Assembly: GCA_049970695.1 (NCBI GenBank)
Contig: JBMFML010000011.1
Coordinates: 1-30,906 of the forward strand
Origin: UBA285 sp049970695
GTDB lineage: Archaea > Thermoproteota > Thermoprotei_A > Sulfolobales > Desulfurococcaceae
Direction: 5' to 3'
DNA: 30,906 nucleotides
Below are positions 14,413 through 21,435 of this stretch, piece after piece (position 1 is the stretch's first letter; each line of letters begins with the position of its first letter). The notes under the pieces were generated by a model. That model searched no databases and had not been told where the DNA came from. It saw only the letters and a list, made by a program, of their open reading frames with translations. Made by a program: the position numbers and the translations under genes.

Positions 14413-15112
14413 CAATACCCACCAGCTTGCTGGGGCTTTCAATAATCTTCACGCAGGGTATGAGCTCGAGCCTCCGCAGCAGCTCGGCGTAGTAGGGGAC
14501 CGGCTTGACCACCACTTCCACGTCGAACTCTATGGCTCCGTGGGGGCATGCCTTCAAGCACTCGTAGCACCTAGTGCACCTAGAGGCGTCTACTACGACT
14601 TTGTAGTAGGCGTGCTCCGCGAGGGCTCCTGTGGGGCAGGCGCGTGCTGCGTAGCACGTAGTGCACTGAGCGCACTTGGACCTGTCGATGACTAGTGGGA
14701 TGTAGCTCTTAACCTCGTAGAGGTCTACGGGCAGGATGTACACGGGGATTCGGGCCTTCACGGCGTGTATTGCGAGGTTCGGCACCAGCGCGTCTGCTAT
14801 TCCGTGGAGTATCTTAGACGCTGTGTTGAGAGTAGCCGGTGCAACTACGACTAGCGAGTAGACGCCTAGGTAGAGCCTCCCCGTAGTGGGGTAGCCCGGC
14901 GGCTCGAGGCTCTCGTAGACTACTCCAACTGGGTAGGGGCCTCTCAGGGCTTCTTCGAGCTTCTTCTTCAAGCCGTAGGCCTCGAGCACTTTCTCGCCTG
15001 CTCTGGAAACGAAGGCCGTAATCCTGTGGCCCCTTGCAGATAGGCTCAGCAAGGTTTCCACGGATTCCCTGAGGAAGGCCCCAGCCCCCGTAATGCCCCA
15101 AGCAATGTTCAA
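14378..15112 (-). CDS. Archaeoflavoprotein with two [4Fe-4S] motifs (MJ0208/DmrX-like)
   Basis: 244-aa protein. The N-terminal two-thirds is a flavoprotein domain (GITGAGAFLRESVETLL, then LVVVAPATLNTASKILHGIADALV) of the kind found in decarboxylase- and reductase-type FMN proteins. The C-terminal part is a 2x[4Fe-4S] ferredoxin domain: CAQCTTCYAARACPTGAL and CTRCYECLKACPHGAIE. This arrangement matches the MJ0208/DmrX family, in which a Methanosarcina member reduces dihydromethanopterin to tetrahydromethanopterin with an external electron donor. The TTG start overlaps the TGA of mptD (TTGA) and its 3' end overlaps the DHPS-related gene, so it belongs to the pterin operon and most likely performs the final reduction of the cofactor. 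Confidence 0.87.
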   Translation of the reverse strand: MNIAWGITGAGAFLRESVETLLSLSARGHRITAFVSRAGEKVLEAYGLKKKLEEALRGPYPVGVVYESLEPPGYPTTGRLYLGVYSLVVVAPATLNTASKILHGIADALVPNLAIHAVKARIPVYILPVDLYEVKSYIPLVIDRSKCAQCTTCYAARACPTGALAEHAYYKVVVDASRCTRCYECLKACPHGAIEFDVEVVVKPVPYYAELLRRLELIPCVKIIESPSKLVGIVEEAEAGPCNG

Positions 15113-15501
15113 GGCTCTTCCTCCAAGTCCTCTATGTAGCCGAGGGTGTAGCCCAGCTCTGGGATGTACTTGAGGCGCGCCTTTACTCTACTGCCCTTGT
15201 AGTTGACAACCACAGTCAAGTCCAAGTGCTCTGGCCTGAGCGTTGTGTAGTCGTAAGGCGGGGGCCTCTTGGGGAACTCAACGCTTATTTTTACTTCGAC
15301 GCGCTCTCTACAGGGCTGCGCCATTAGAGACCTCTTAATGAACTCCTCGAGCACCTTCACGTCTTCCAGGGACTTGAGCGGCGTGCCCACGAACTGGTGT
15401 ACTGCTGTTCCTATAGCTATGCCTGCTTCAAATACGGCCCTGTCTCTCCTAGTTACCTTGCTCGAGAAGTACTTCTCAGCGGGGTCTTCGACGCACTTCA
15501 A
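15109..15501 (-). CDS. mptD: Dihydroneopterin aldolase, archaeal MptD type
   Basis: 130-aa cytoplasmic enzyme of the DUF381/MptD family (MJ1585 in Methanocaldococcus), which cleaves 7,8-dihydroneopterin to 6-hydroxymethyl-7,8-dihydropterin and glycolaldehyde. The signature RRDRAVFEAGIAIGTAVHQF followed by VGTPLKS is clear, and the C-terminal half VKISVEFPKRPPPYDYTTL, then the HLDLTVVV region fits. The product is the substrate of MptE, encoded just upstream, so the two act in sequence. TTG start; its stop overlaps the next start by 4 bp. Unrelated in sequence to bacterial FolB. Confidence 0.9.
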   Translation of the reverse strand: MKCVEDPAEKYFSSKVTRRDRAVFEAGIAIGTAVHQFVGTPLKSLEDVKVLEEFIKRSLMAQPCRERVEVKISVEFPKRPPPYDYTTLRPEHLDLTVVVNYKGSRVKARLKYIPELGYTLGYIEDLEEEP

Positions 15502-15583
15502 GCACTAGGCACCCGCTTCCAGGCTTCTGATGGTGCACTTGGGCAATTATGCACTCGCGCACGAACCCCCGGGAAAGCCTATA

Positions 15584-16324
15584 TCACCAGTCTACAAGCC
15601 CGTGGACTACCTCGACGCCCCTTGACTGCAAGAACTCCACTAAGCGCCTGGCGACTTCGAGCTTCCTCTTCTTGACCTCTGGGTTTAAGCGCGCCTTTCC
15701 AGGGCACTGCGAAGGCTTTTCAAAGTCGAAGCCTAGCAAGTGAATCTTCCTGTAGCCAGCGTGGTACAGTATGAAGGCCGCCCTGTCGCCGTCTGTAAAG
15801 CCCCCAAAGTTGTACACGTGGGGCCTCGGCTCAACCTGCGTCGAGCCCACGATTCTGCCCCTAACTGCGCGAACTCCCGGGAGCCTATCGACATTGTCGC
15901 CATGCGCGTGCACGACTACCACCGAGCCCAGCCCTGCCGACCTAGATATCGCGGCTAAGTCGCCGTCTAAGTCCGTTGTCACGAGCCCTGGAATTATGCC
16001 GCGGCTCAAGAGCACTGCTGTAGCGCCATTAGCTGCTGCCACGAGCACTTTCTTGTTGGAGCCCAGTGCTTGCTTTAAGTACTCGGCATCTCTCTCCAGC
16101 GCTTCACTGCAGCCAACAACTACCGCCACCTCGTAGCCGCTAATGGCTTCGAGCAGTCCTTCGAGCTCGATTGTGCCCTCGTGCTCTTCCAGCAGCGCGC
16201 TGAGCACTTCAGCAGAGTACTGGTCTCTCTCGAAGTTGAGCCCGGGGAGCACCTTCTTTATCCAGCTGTAGAGCTCTAGCCACTCCCCCCTGTCAATAAC
16301 CCAGCTCAACTCAACCGCCAGCAC
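15584..16324 (-). CDS. mptE: 6-Hydroxymethyl-7,8-dihydropterin pyrophosphokinase, archaeal MptE type
   Basis: 246-aa enzyme of the COG1634/MptE family (MJ1634), which transfers pyrophosphate from ATP to 6-hydroxymethyl-7,8-dihydropterin and activates it for coupling to the arylamine. Family motifs present are VAVVVGCSEALE, AANGATAVLLSRGIIPGLVT followed by TDLDGDL, SVVVVHAHGDN and NFGGFTDGDRAAF. The first gene of the cluster; GTG 16324 is the start, though TTG five codons in would also give a sensible N-terminus (LSWVIDRGEW). Not homologous to bacterial FolK. Confidence 0.88.
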   Translation of the reverse strand: MLAVELSWVIDRGEWLELYSWIKKVLPGLNFERDQYSAEVLSALLEEHEGTIELEGLLEAISGYEVAVVVGCSEALERDAEYLKQALGSNKKVLVAAANGATAVLLSRGIIPGLVTTDLDGDLAAISRSAGLGSVVVVHAHGDNVDRLPGVRAVRGRIVGSTQVEPRPHVYNFGGFTDGDRAAFILYHAGYRKIHLLGFDFEKPSQCPGKARLNPEVKKRKLEVARRLVEFLQSRGVEVVHGLVDW

Positions 16325-16648
16325 TACGCAAATGAAGCTAGTGGGTTCGCACCAAGGGCTATCCCTATTTCCAAATCACACACAAATAAAATTGCTGTAA
16401 AGTGGAGAAACGCGGCTTGCAGAGATCCTCGGCGAAAGCCGGCAGGCGCGCTTTAGCGGCTACGCCCCTGCATCTTTGTAGTGCACCTAGGCTCGAAGCT
16501 AAAAGCCCCGACTTCTAGCGGTAGACGCGCTTGCGAGAAGCTTCTTATACCGCTGAGTACAGGTGAGTTGAGTGAGACTGGTGTTGCCGCGTTGAAGTAG
16601 TCAAAACTCGCTACTAAAAGAATCCACAGGGCTTTAATAGCGTGCTCC
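16325..16648. other. Intergenic region between mptE and the protease gene
   Basis: 324 bp without a gene. It should hold the divergent promoters: on the minus strand an AT-rich stretch (CAATTTTATTTG, about 16383-16394) and GAAATAGGG nearer mptE; on the plus strand CTTATAC (16545-16551) and CTACTAAAAG (16611-16620). A CGGC-GAAA-GCCG hairpin with a GNRA-type loop lies at 16430-16441, followed by a GCAGG/CCTGC stem at 16442-16471 enclosing CGC-TTTA-GCG. These could be part of an unrecognised RNA, but conservation is unknown. Confidence 0.35.
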
Positions 16649-17332
16649 GTGGTGATATGCCTTGCAGTTTTGGCAACTGCGTTCGCAGCCTACAAATACC
16701 CCGATCTCAGCAAGACATGCAGGCCCCTCGTTGGTGGCAGCCAGATTGTGATTGGTTGCGGTTTCCTTTGCCTTCACAAATGTACTGCTGGATTTGCAGC
16801 TGTGGCGCCGTCGTCAGACTTCTCGAGAGTTGTATCGTATGGAATAACCACAGCCGGGCACTACGGATCCGTTGGGAACTACGTGTATCAACCTGCGTGG
16901 AGTCTTTTCGTGGACAATCACGTGGCCACAGTAGCCAGAGACAATGATTTGCAGATAAATGGGCTGTACGCCAGGAAACTGGGCAACGTCAATATCACTA
17001 ACAAGGTCCTCAAGTGCTCTCCCACGGGCTATGCCCGCGTAGTGGGCTTTATGCCCTTCTTCTCCGAGATTAAGCCAAGAGTCGATCGAGGCGAAAGAAT
17101 TCTAGTAACTAAATACGGGGCAGCCACTCGGGAGACTAGTGGTTACATAGTAGGAGCTTTCTACAATATTACTTTCAACATAGAGGGAAGGCTGGTAACC
17201 CGTTACTATCAGCTCATCATAAAGGGAGTGAGGGCTGAGAAAGGCGATAGTGGAGCACCTGTTTACGAAGACCCTTACTATGGTGGGCGCGCGCCTTTTG
17301 AGCCTTGGATCAGGTTAGTGGGAGTCGTCTGA
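16649..17332 (+). CDS. Secreted chymotrypsin-fold serine protease, cut short by an in-frame TGA
   Basis: Extracytoplasmic S1-type (alpha-lytic/streptogrisin-like) protease. A short signal peptide (VVICLAVLATAFA) is followed by KTCRPLVGGSQIVIGCG, the mature-like N-terminus of archaeal members. The catalytic His is in ITTAGHYGSVG (residue about 71) and the nucleophile in EKGDSGAPVY (Ser about 201). The Asp is probably within the DNHVATVARDND stretch. The frame stops with TGA after RLVGVV, but the same frame continues GGADSLAVYATAIKGFVEFL to a second TGA at 17414-17416. The family normally has GVVSGG or GIVSGG at that point, so the TGA replaces one residue of a conserved strand. Without readthrough the C-terminal strand and helix are missing and the enzyme is probably inactive. 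No pro-domain is visible. Confidence 0.78.
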   Translation: MVICLAVLATAFAAYKYPDLSKTCRPLVGGSQIVIGCGFLCLHKCTAGFAAVAPSSDFSRVVSYGITTAGHYGSVGNYVYQPAWSLFVDNHVATVARDNDLQINGLYARKLGNVNITNKVLKCSPTGYARVVGFMPFFSEIKPRVDRGERILVTKYGAATRETSGYIVGAFYNITFNIEGRLVTRYYQLIIKGVRAEKGDSGAPVYEDPYYGGRAPFEPWIRLVGVV

Positions 17333-17419
17333 GGAGGGGCCGATTCGTTGGCCGTGTATGCAACTGCCATTAAGGGCTTTGTCGAGTTCCTGAGGGTGGA
17401 GCCCTTCACGGGGTGAAGT

Positions 17420-18385
17420 GTGGTGGCCTCCACGAGGTTCCCAAGTAGCGCGGTCGCTATCCTCCTCTCGGCGCTTCTGGCGGTGTGGATCTTACCTCAG
17501 GTAGTATTGGCTCAGAGTGCTGAAATCCCCCGCGGAGTTGTTGTGGAGGTGGCCCCAAATGTCTTCCTCTACGTGGATCCAGAGCCGATAGCTGTCTACG
17601 TGGACGAGTGCGGGCGCGTGCCCATATACCACTACAAACTGGCGCCGTACAGCGCCCTCGTCAGCCCCTATGACAGGGCTATATCTGAAGAGGCGAGGCC
17701 TCTATTTGAGTTTGAACGGCCAAGGCCTATCACTGAGAGCGAAGTTGAAAGGATAAGGAGCACGATAAGGGGCATTCTCGAGAGCATAGAGAGGATCCTA
17801 GTCAGAGCAGGCGTCACTCGCAGACGCCTCAGCTCTCTACACCCGCTGAATTACTCCATTTTAATTATGGAGATCACCGAGAGAGACGTCGAGAAGGTTC
17901 TGGGCGTGAGCAGAGAGCTGAGTAGCATTGTCTCGGCGCTCAATTCAAAGCTATTCATACGGGCAGCGTCGCCGGAGACCTTCGACGTTGACAGCTTCAT
18001 AACGTGGGACAAGAGGCACGGCGAGGCCGTGGGCGAGATAATAGCGAAGTACGGCGAGAAGATAGGCAGGAGGCTTGGCATGGGCCTCGGGTACTCCGTG
18101 GGCAGGCTGCCGAGCATAGACATATTCCACGACCCCTCTGACGGCAAGGGCGACCTCGCAGTGGAGCAAGTCATTGAGCTCGGCTTCCAGCTCGCGAGGG
18201 CCGTGAGGGAAATCTCAGGCTGCAAGCTATTCGCAATAGAGTACATGGGACCTGTGGTAATTAAGCCTGAATCGCCCACCGTAGTGGACTACAGGCCGCA
18301 CGTGCTGGCAGCAGTAGCGGCGACAGCCGCAGCCGCCTTGACGGGCTACTTTACAATCAAGAGGCGGCGCGGTTCCGGCACTTAG
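17420..18385 (+). CDS. Secreted, C-terminally membrane-anchored protein of unknown function
   Basis: 321 aa. A signal peptide (AVAILLSALLAVWILPQVVLAQ) and a C-terminal helix with basic tail (VLAAVAATAAAALTGYFTI, then KRRR) bracket an exported domain. The interior mixes alpha and beta, with one conspicuous stretch (GYSVGRLPSIDIFHDP, then SDGKGDLA). Two Cys (VDECGRV, ISGCKLF) may pair. No family was recognised. The GTG start is 3 bp after the second TGA of the protease frame, the spacing expected of an operon partner of a full-length protease. It may be a receptor, inhibitor or propeptide-like partner of the protease; that is only positional inference. Confidence 0.75.
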   Translation: MVASTRFPSSAVAILLSALLAVWILPQVVLAQSAEIPRGVVVEVAPNVFLYVDPEPIAVYVDECGRVPIYHYKLAPYSALVSPYDRAISEEARPLFEFERPRPITESEVERIRSTIRGILESIERILVRAGVTRRRLSSLHPLNYSILIMEITERDVEKVLGVSRELSSIVSALNSKLFIRAASPETFDVDSFITWDKRHGEAVGEIIAKYGEKIGRRLGMGLGYSVGRLPSIDIFHDPSDGKGDLAVEQVIELGFQLARAVREISGCKLFAIEYMGPVVIKPESPTVVDYRPHVLAAVAATAAAALTGYFTIKRRRGSGT

Positions 18386-18412
18386 CTTGCGAGCGAGGCC
18401 TTGAAATCCGCG

Positions 18413-18431
18413 GCTTTTTTCCTCTTTGTTT
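18413..18431 (+). terminator. Poly-T terminator after the 17420 gene
   Basis: GCTTTTTTCCTCTTTGTTT begins about 28 nt after the stop codon at 18385, a typical archaeal oligo-T termination zone. Confidence 0.5.
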
Positions 18432-18684
18432 ACGTTGCTCCCACAAATCGTAGGCGCGGCCTGGAGACGCCCCTACAGTTCCTAAACTGCATTTAGGCGC
18501 GCCCGAGCGAGGCAGTTGAGTAAGCCACGGCGCTCGGGAAGCGGCTCCCTGAGCGTCCTGCTTAATGGCCTCAGGAGGCCGGGGCCCAATCGACTAGGCT
18601 GCAGTTGCAGCGCTCTTTGAGAAGGAAAGCCCGCGTTCAATAGAGTTAACTGCAACCCTCGACTCCACATGCTTGGGCCTCTAA

Positions 18685-18705
18685 TAGGAGGCTGCAAGCC
18701 TCCTA
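18685..18705 (-). repeat. Perfect 9-bp inverted repeat just past the 18712 gene
   Basis: TAGGAGGCT and AGCCTCCTA are separated by GCA, 6 bp beyond the stop of the minus-strand gene. It could form a hairpin stabilising or terminating that mRNA, although no T-run follows on the minus strand. Confidence 0.6.
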
Positions 18706-18711
18706 CTAAGT

Positions 18712-19527
18712 CTACCTGGTGGTGCTTCGTGGAGTTGAGCAGGTTTTCACTGTGTCTACGAGCTCGCTGTACGAGAATACTTTCCATCCGCCGGGGAAGT
18801 ATGTTGCGTAGTGGGTCAGTACGGCCCTATCTCCCTCTACGTCTAGTTTCACCCCAATCTTCAAGTACCCGTCGCGCACATCTCTCCACAGGAACAAGAG
18901 GACTCTCTTGCCGGGCGGGAACTCTCTCATCCAGTTGCTCTCTAGGCTTGTAATGCAGAGCTCCCCCGGGGTGGAATTGAATGTGAAGTGGAGGCAGCTC
19001 CCAACCCTCACCCAACCCCCCTCCACGTCGACATCGCTTCTACTCACGCTCATCTTCGGGGGGTTCAGCACCTTCTCGACCCAGCTCGTGACGCCATCGC
19101 TCTCCACAACTGCAACAGCAGGGGGAGAGGCCACTAATGGGTGTTTTACGACCATGAGGTAGCGCCCCCTACCAGGCGCGAGGAACCAGACATACCCGCT
19201 TACCACGCTCTCGTTCGGCGGCTTAAACACCTGTAAGACCTTAACAGTCACGTTGTAGTAGAACTCCAGCTCACTGGCTTCAGAGTCGTAGCGGTACAAC
19301 TCCTCTGCGCCAACGACCTCGCCCTCGAGGATGACGTCGTCTAGGCGAGAAAAGTGGCAGAAGTCTAGTGGAGCTAGCATGACGCCGACGACCTTTCCAG
19401 GCCCTTCCGAATAGCTCGTCGGCCTCTCTAGGCTGACGTAGTAGGCAATGGCGAGCGCCGACGCGAGGACCGCCAGTACTATTAGCAGAGGGGCTGTGCG
19501 GAGTAGGGAGCTCGCCACCAGGGTCAC
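18712..19527 (-). CDS. Single-pass, extracytoplasmic protein of unknown function
   Basis: 271 aa, unrecognised. An N-terminal hydrophobic helix (RTAPLLIVLAVLASALAIAYYV) acts as signal or anchor. The rest is beta-rich and aromatic, with Cys residues at DFCHF, GSCLHF, LCITS and TCSTP and several sequons (NVT, NES, NST), so it should lie outside. It has features of cell-surface beta-sandwich proteins but no motif I can name. The GTG start lies about 28 bp from a TATA box, giving a leaderless mRNA. It is followed by a perfect hairpin and preceded by another minus-strand surface protein gene. Confidence 0.7.
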   Translation of the reverse strand: MTLVASSLLRTAPLLIVLAVLASALAIAYYVSLERPTSYSEGPGKVVGVMLAPLDFCHFSRLDDVILEGEVVGAEELYRYDSEASELEFYYNVTVKVLQVFKPPNESVVSGYVWFLAPGRGRYLMVVKHPLVASPPAVAVVESDGVTSWVEKVLNPPKMSVSRSDVDVEGGWVRVGSCLHFTFNSTPGELCITSLESNWMREFPPGKRVLLFLWRDVRDGYLKIGVKLDVEGDRAVLTHYATYFPGGWKVFSYSELVDTVKTCSTPRSTTR

Positions 19528-19549
19528 CCATATTGAACGTTATTGTCGC

Positions 19550-19559
19550 CCTTATTATG
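19550..19559 (-). promoter_or_regulatory. TATA box for the 18712-19527 gene
   Basis: The minus strand reads CATAATAAGG, about 26-28 bp before the GTG at 19527, predicting a leaderless transcript. It sits within 2 bp of the end of the upstream gene. Confidence 0.5.
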
Positions 19560-19560
19560 T

Positions 19561-19926
19561 TTAAGATAAGCACCACCAAAGGAACCAAAGAGTGCAGTGC
19601 CACTCGATGTAAGCAACAGCGAGGTATTGCCGATCAAGCGCTTTGGCATCTATGACATTATCCGTACGAGTCGAGAGAACGGGGTTACCGACCAGGCCCC
19701 AAGATCGTACAATGCCGTTCCATCTGCTTGCACCAAGCCATATCTCCCACACAGGATCCACACTACCATAGCGCGGAAGGTTATTGATAGAACCACCTAC
19801 CTGATATGGCATGTAGCAAGAACCACTAATACAGAAAAATTCGTCGGGGTGTTCGCGTATGTCCCAGTAATAGCCAGTCCAGTAATCACAGCTCTGGGAG
19901 TAGACGTTAGTAGTAGCAGTAGCCAC
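19561..19926 (-). CDS. Trp-rich secreted protein, unknown; start codon unclear
   Basis: 121 aa from GTG 19926. It is rich in Trp and Tyr (DYWTGYYWDIREHP, VWEIWLGASRWNGIVRSWG, ending EWHCTLWFLWWCLS) with five Cys (SCDYW, FFCISGSCYM, WHCTLW, WWCLS). The frame stays open upstream of the GTG for 23 codons back to a TAG at 19996-19998 and encodes an obvious signal-peptide core (IFVIDLLIILVATA), but that stretch has no ATG, GTG or TTG. Either a rare start (ATT, ATC or CTG) is used or the 5' end has suffered a frameshift. The region is more AT-rich than its neighbours. Could be a cell-surface or bacteriocin-like protein; nothing supports a specific function. Confidence 0.5.
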   Translation of the reverse strand: MATATTNVYSQSCDYWTGYYWDIREHPDEFFCISGSCYMPYQVGGSINNLPRYGSVDPVWEIWLGASRWNGIVRSWGLVGNPVLSTRTDNVIDAKALDRQYLAVAYIEWHCTLWFLWWCLS

Positions 19927-19997
19927 CAGTATAATGAGAAGATCAATGACAAAGATGCTACTGATTTCAGAGACCCCTTTACAATGCTTCCTCCACT

Positions 19998-20017
19998 AAC
20001 AAGTCATAACAAGTTAT
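19998..20017. repeat. Tandem 10-bp direct repeat
   Basis: AACAAGTCAT is followed directly by AACAAGTTAT, one mismatch apart. It lies just upstream of the Trp-rich protein gene and may be a regulator site or a by-product of the AT-rich sequence. Confidence 0.4.
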
Positions 20018-20034
20018 GTCAACCAGCTACATAA

Positions 20035-20229
20035 ATGTTCCGGCCACGCCGACTCAACTACTCAGCGCTGCGTGTTGACAGCCGTGCGACTGGTGTAAGA
20101 GTCTCCTTAGCTAGGCTCTACTAACCCTAGGCACGCGTAGTTTCTGCGCGCAGTGCAGGCTTATTAAGCCCCTGCTCTCAAATGTACTTACTTGTATGTA
20201 TGTCTAAATTGGCTATAGAGTCTATATAG
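20035..20229. promoter_or_regulatory. Upstream region of the phosphate transporter gene
   Basis: 195 bp. CTAAATT at 20204-20210 is placed for a start near 20230 (leaderless). Further up, GGCTTATTAAGCC (20158-20170) is a near-palindromic TATA-like element flanked by GCAG/CTGC. TGTATGTATGT at 20193-20203 is a short tandem repeat. No gene seen. Confidence 0.35.
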
Positions 20230-21435
20230 GTGGCTGCGTGCTTGGATGCCCTGCTGTACTTGCTAATTGGCTGGATCCTCGCAGTCTTGGTAGCGTGGAT
20301 TGATGGGGCAAACAACGCTGGGAACTCCGTTGGAGTACTAATTGGAGCCCGCGGCTTGAGCCCCAAGAAGGCCCTCGTTGTCGCGGCGCTACTGGACTTC
20401 CTGGGGGCAGTGCTCGCGGGAGAGCACGTCTCCAAGACGGTTGCCCGGGGCATTGTGAATCCGAGTGCTGTAAGCAGCCCCCGGCTGGTTGCGCTCGGCT
20501 TTATACTAGTGCTCGCGTCTACGGCAGCATGGATGCTGGCTGCGACTCTGGCAAGAGTCCCCATCAGCGTTAGCCAGGCCACTATTGGCGGCTTAGTGGG
20601 CTTTGGCCTCGTAGCTGGTGGACTTGGAGCAGTAAACTGGGCTGTCGCGTCTGGTGTTATTGCTTCTTGGCTGCTCACGCCACTAGCTTCAATGGCAGTT
20701 ACACTACTGCTCTACAAGGCCTACTCTAGGCTTAGAGACGAGTACGGGGCTCTAGGCGCGGCTGCGTTTACTGTTCTCGGCTCGTTCCTCGCCTGCTTTG
20801 TCACGCTGTTCCTCGCACTTGAGAAGGTGCTGGGGGCTTGGATGGGCTCCTTGGCTTCGCTCTCGGCAGCTCTTTTAGTAGCGGTACTGGGCTTCTTCCT
20901 AGTTACTGCGTCTTCGCTGCGCGTAGAAGAGCGGCAGTGCACGAGAAGCTTCCTCTTGGTGGTCTCGGCTTCAATGGCTTTTGTGCATGGAGCAAACGAC
21001 ATAGCAAGCTCAGCTGGGCCTCTGGCAGCCCTCTACTCGGCTCTGCTTGGAGAGCCCCTTGAGAGTAGCGAGCTAGAGCTCCCGCCCGTGCTTTTACTGA
21101 CGACGTCTGCAGCCCTCTCAGCTGGAATAGTGATGTGGGGTGTGAGAGTCGCCGAGACTATTGGAGCTGGCATAACGCCGTTAACGCCTGAAACGGGCTT
21201 CGTCTCGATGCTCGGGGCCTCGGTGACTATGGGGCTTATCGTGAGGCTGGGTGTTCCGAGCTCTACGACGCTCGCTGTTGTAGGAGCTGTCGCGGGAGTT
21301 GGGCTGGCGAGAGGCGTTGAGTACCTGAATAGCAGGTCGCTCGCGAGGATATCGTCTATGTGGATTATCGGGTTTCCCGCAACGCTCTCTCTATCCGCAC
21401 TACTCACGTGGCTTGCTAAGAGCCTAGCAGCCTAG
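20230..21435 (+). CDS. pit: PiT-family inorganic phosphate transporter
   Basis: 401-aa integral membrane protein that imports phosphate coupled to a cation. The two inverted PHO4/PiT signatures are visible: WIDGANNAGNSVGVLIGA near the N-terminus and FVHGANDIASSAGPLAALYS in the middle. About ten hydrophobic helices are present, with a third conserved stretch VTMGLIVRLGVPSSTTLAVV. The start is GTG 20230, which a TATA-like element about 25 bp upstream would make leaderless. Its last 20 bp overlap the 3' end of the convergent prepilin peptidase gene. No PhoU-like partner is adjacent. Confidence 0.92.
   Translation: MAACLDALLYLLIGWILAVLVAWIDGANNAGNSVGVLIGARGLSPKKALVVAALLDFLGAVLAGEHVSKTVARGIVNPSAVSSPRLVALGFILVLASTAAWMLAATLARVPISVSQATIGGLVGFGLVAGGLGAVNWAVASGVIASWLLTPLASMAVTLLLYKAYSRLRDEYGALGAAAFTVLGSFLACFVTLFLALEKVLGAWMGSLASLSAALLVAVLGFFLVTASSLRVEERQCTRSFLLVVSASMAFVHGANDIASSAGPLAALYSALLGEPLESSELELPPVLLLTTSAALSAGIVMWGVRVAETIGAGITPLTPETGFVSMLGASVTMGLIVRLGVPSSTTLAVVGAVAGVGLARGVEYLNSRSLARISSMWIIGFPATLSLSALLTWLAKSLAA

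Larger units (their letters stand above)
18386..18711. other. Intergenic region with several perfect hairpins
   Basis: 326 bp between convergent genes. Visible stems: CCTAAA/TTTAGG (18481-18497, 5-nt loop); CCCGAGCG/CGCTCGGG (18502-18509 with 18531-18538, 21-nt loop containing a GGC/GCC helix); CCTGAG/CTCAGG (18548-18553 with 18570-18575); and TAGGAGGCT/AGCCTCCTA (18685-18705, 3-nt loop). No ORF with coding character and no tRNA was found. The cluster of stems suggests a structured RNA, termination structures, or both. Confidence 0.45.

Noticed and set aside
15771..16136. Long plus-strand frames opposite mptE and the other minus-strand genes
   Set aside because: They mirror GC-rich codons of well-supported genes and have Ser/Pro/Thr-rich composition typical of antisense shadows.
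18600..18660. RNase P RNA-like GAAGGAAAGCCCGCG and a GTTCAATA tRNA T-loop
   Set aside because: The surrounding sequence lacks the other conserved regions of RNase P RNA, and no tRNA cloverleaf can be drawn.
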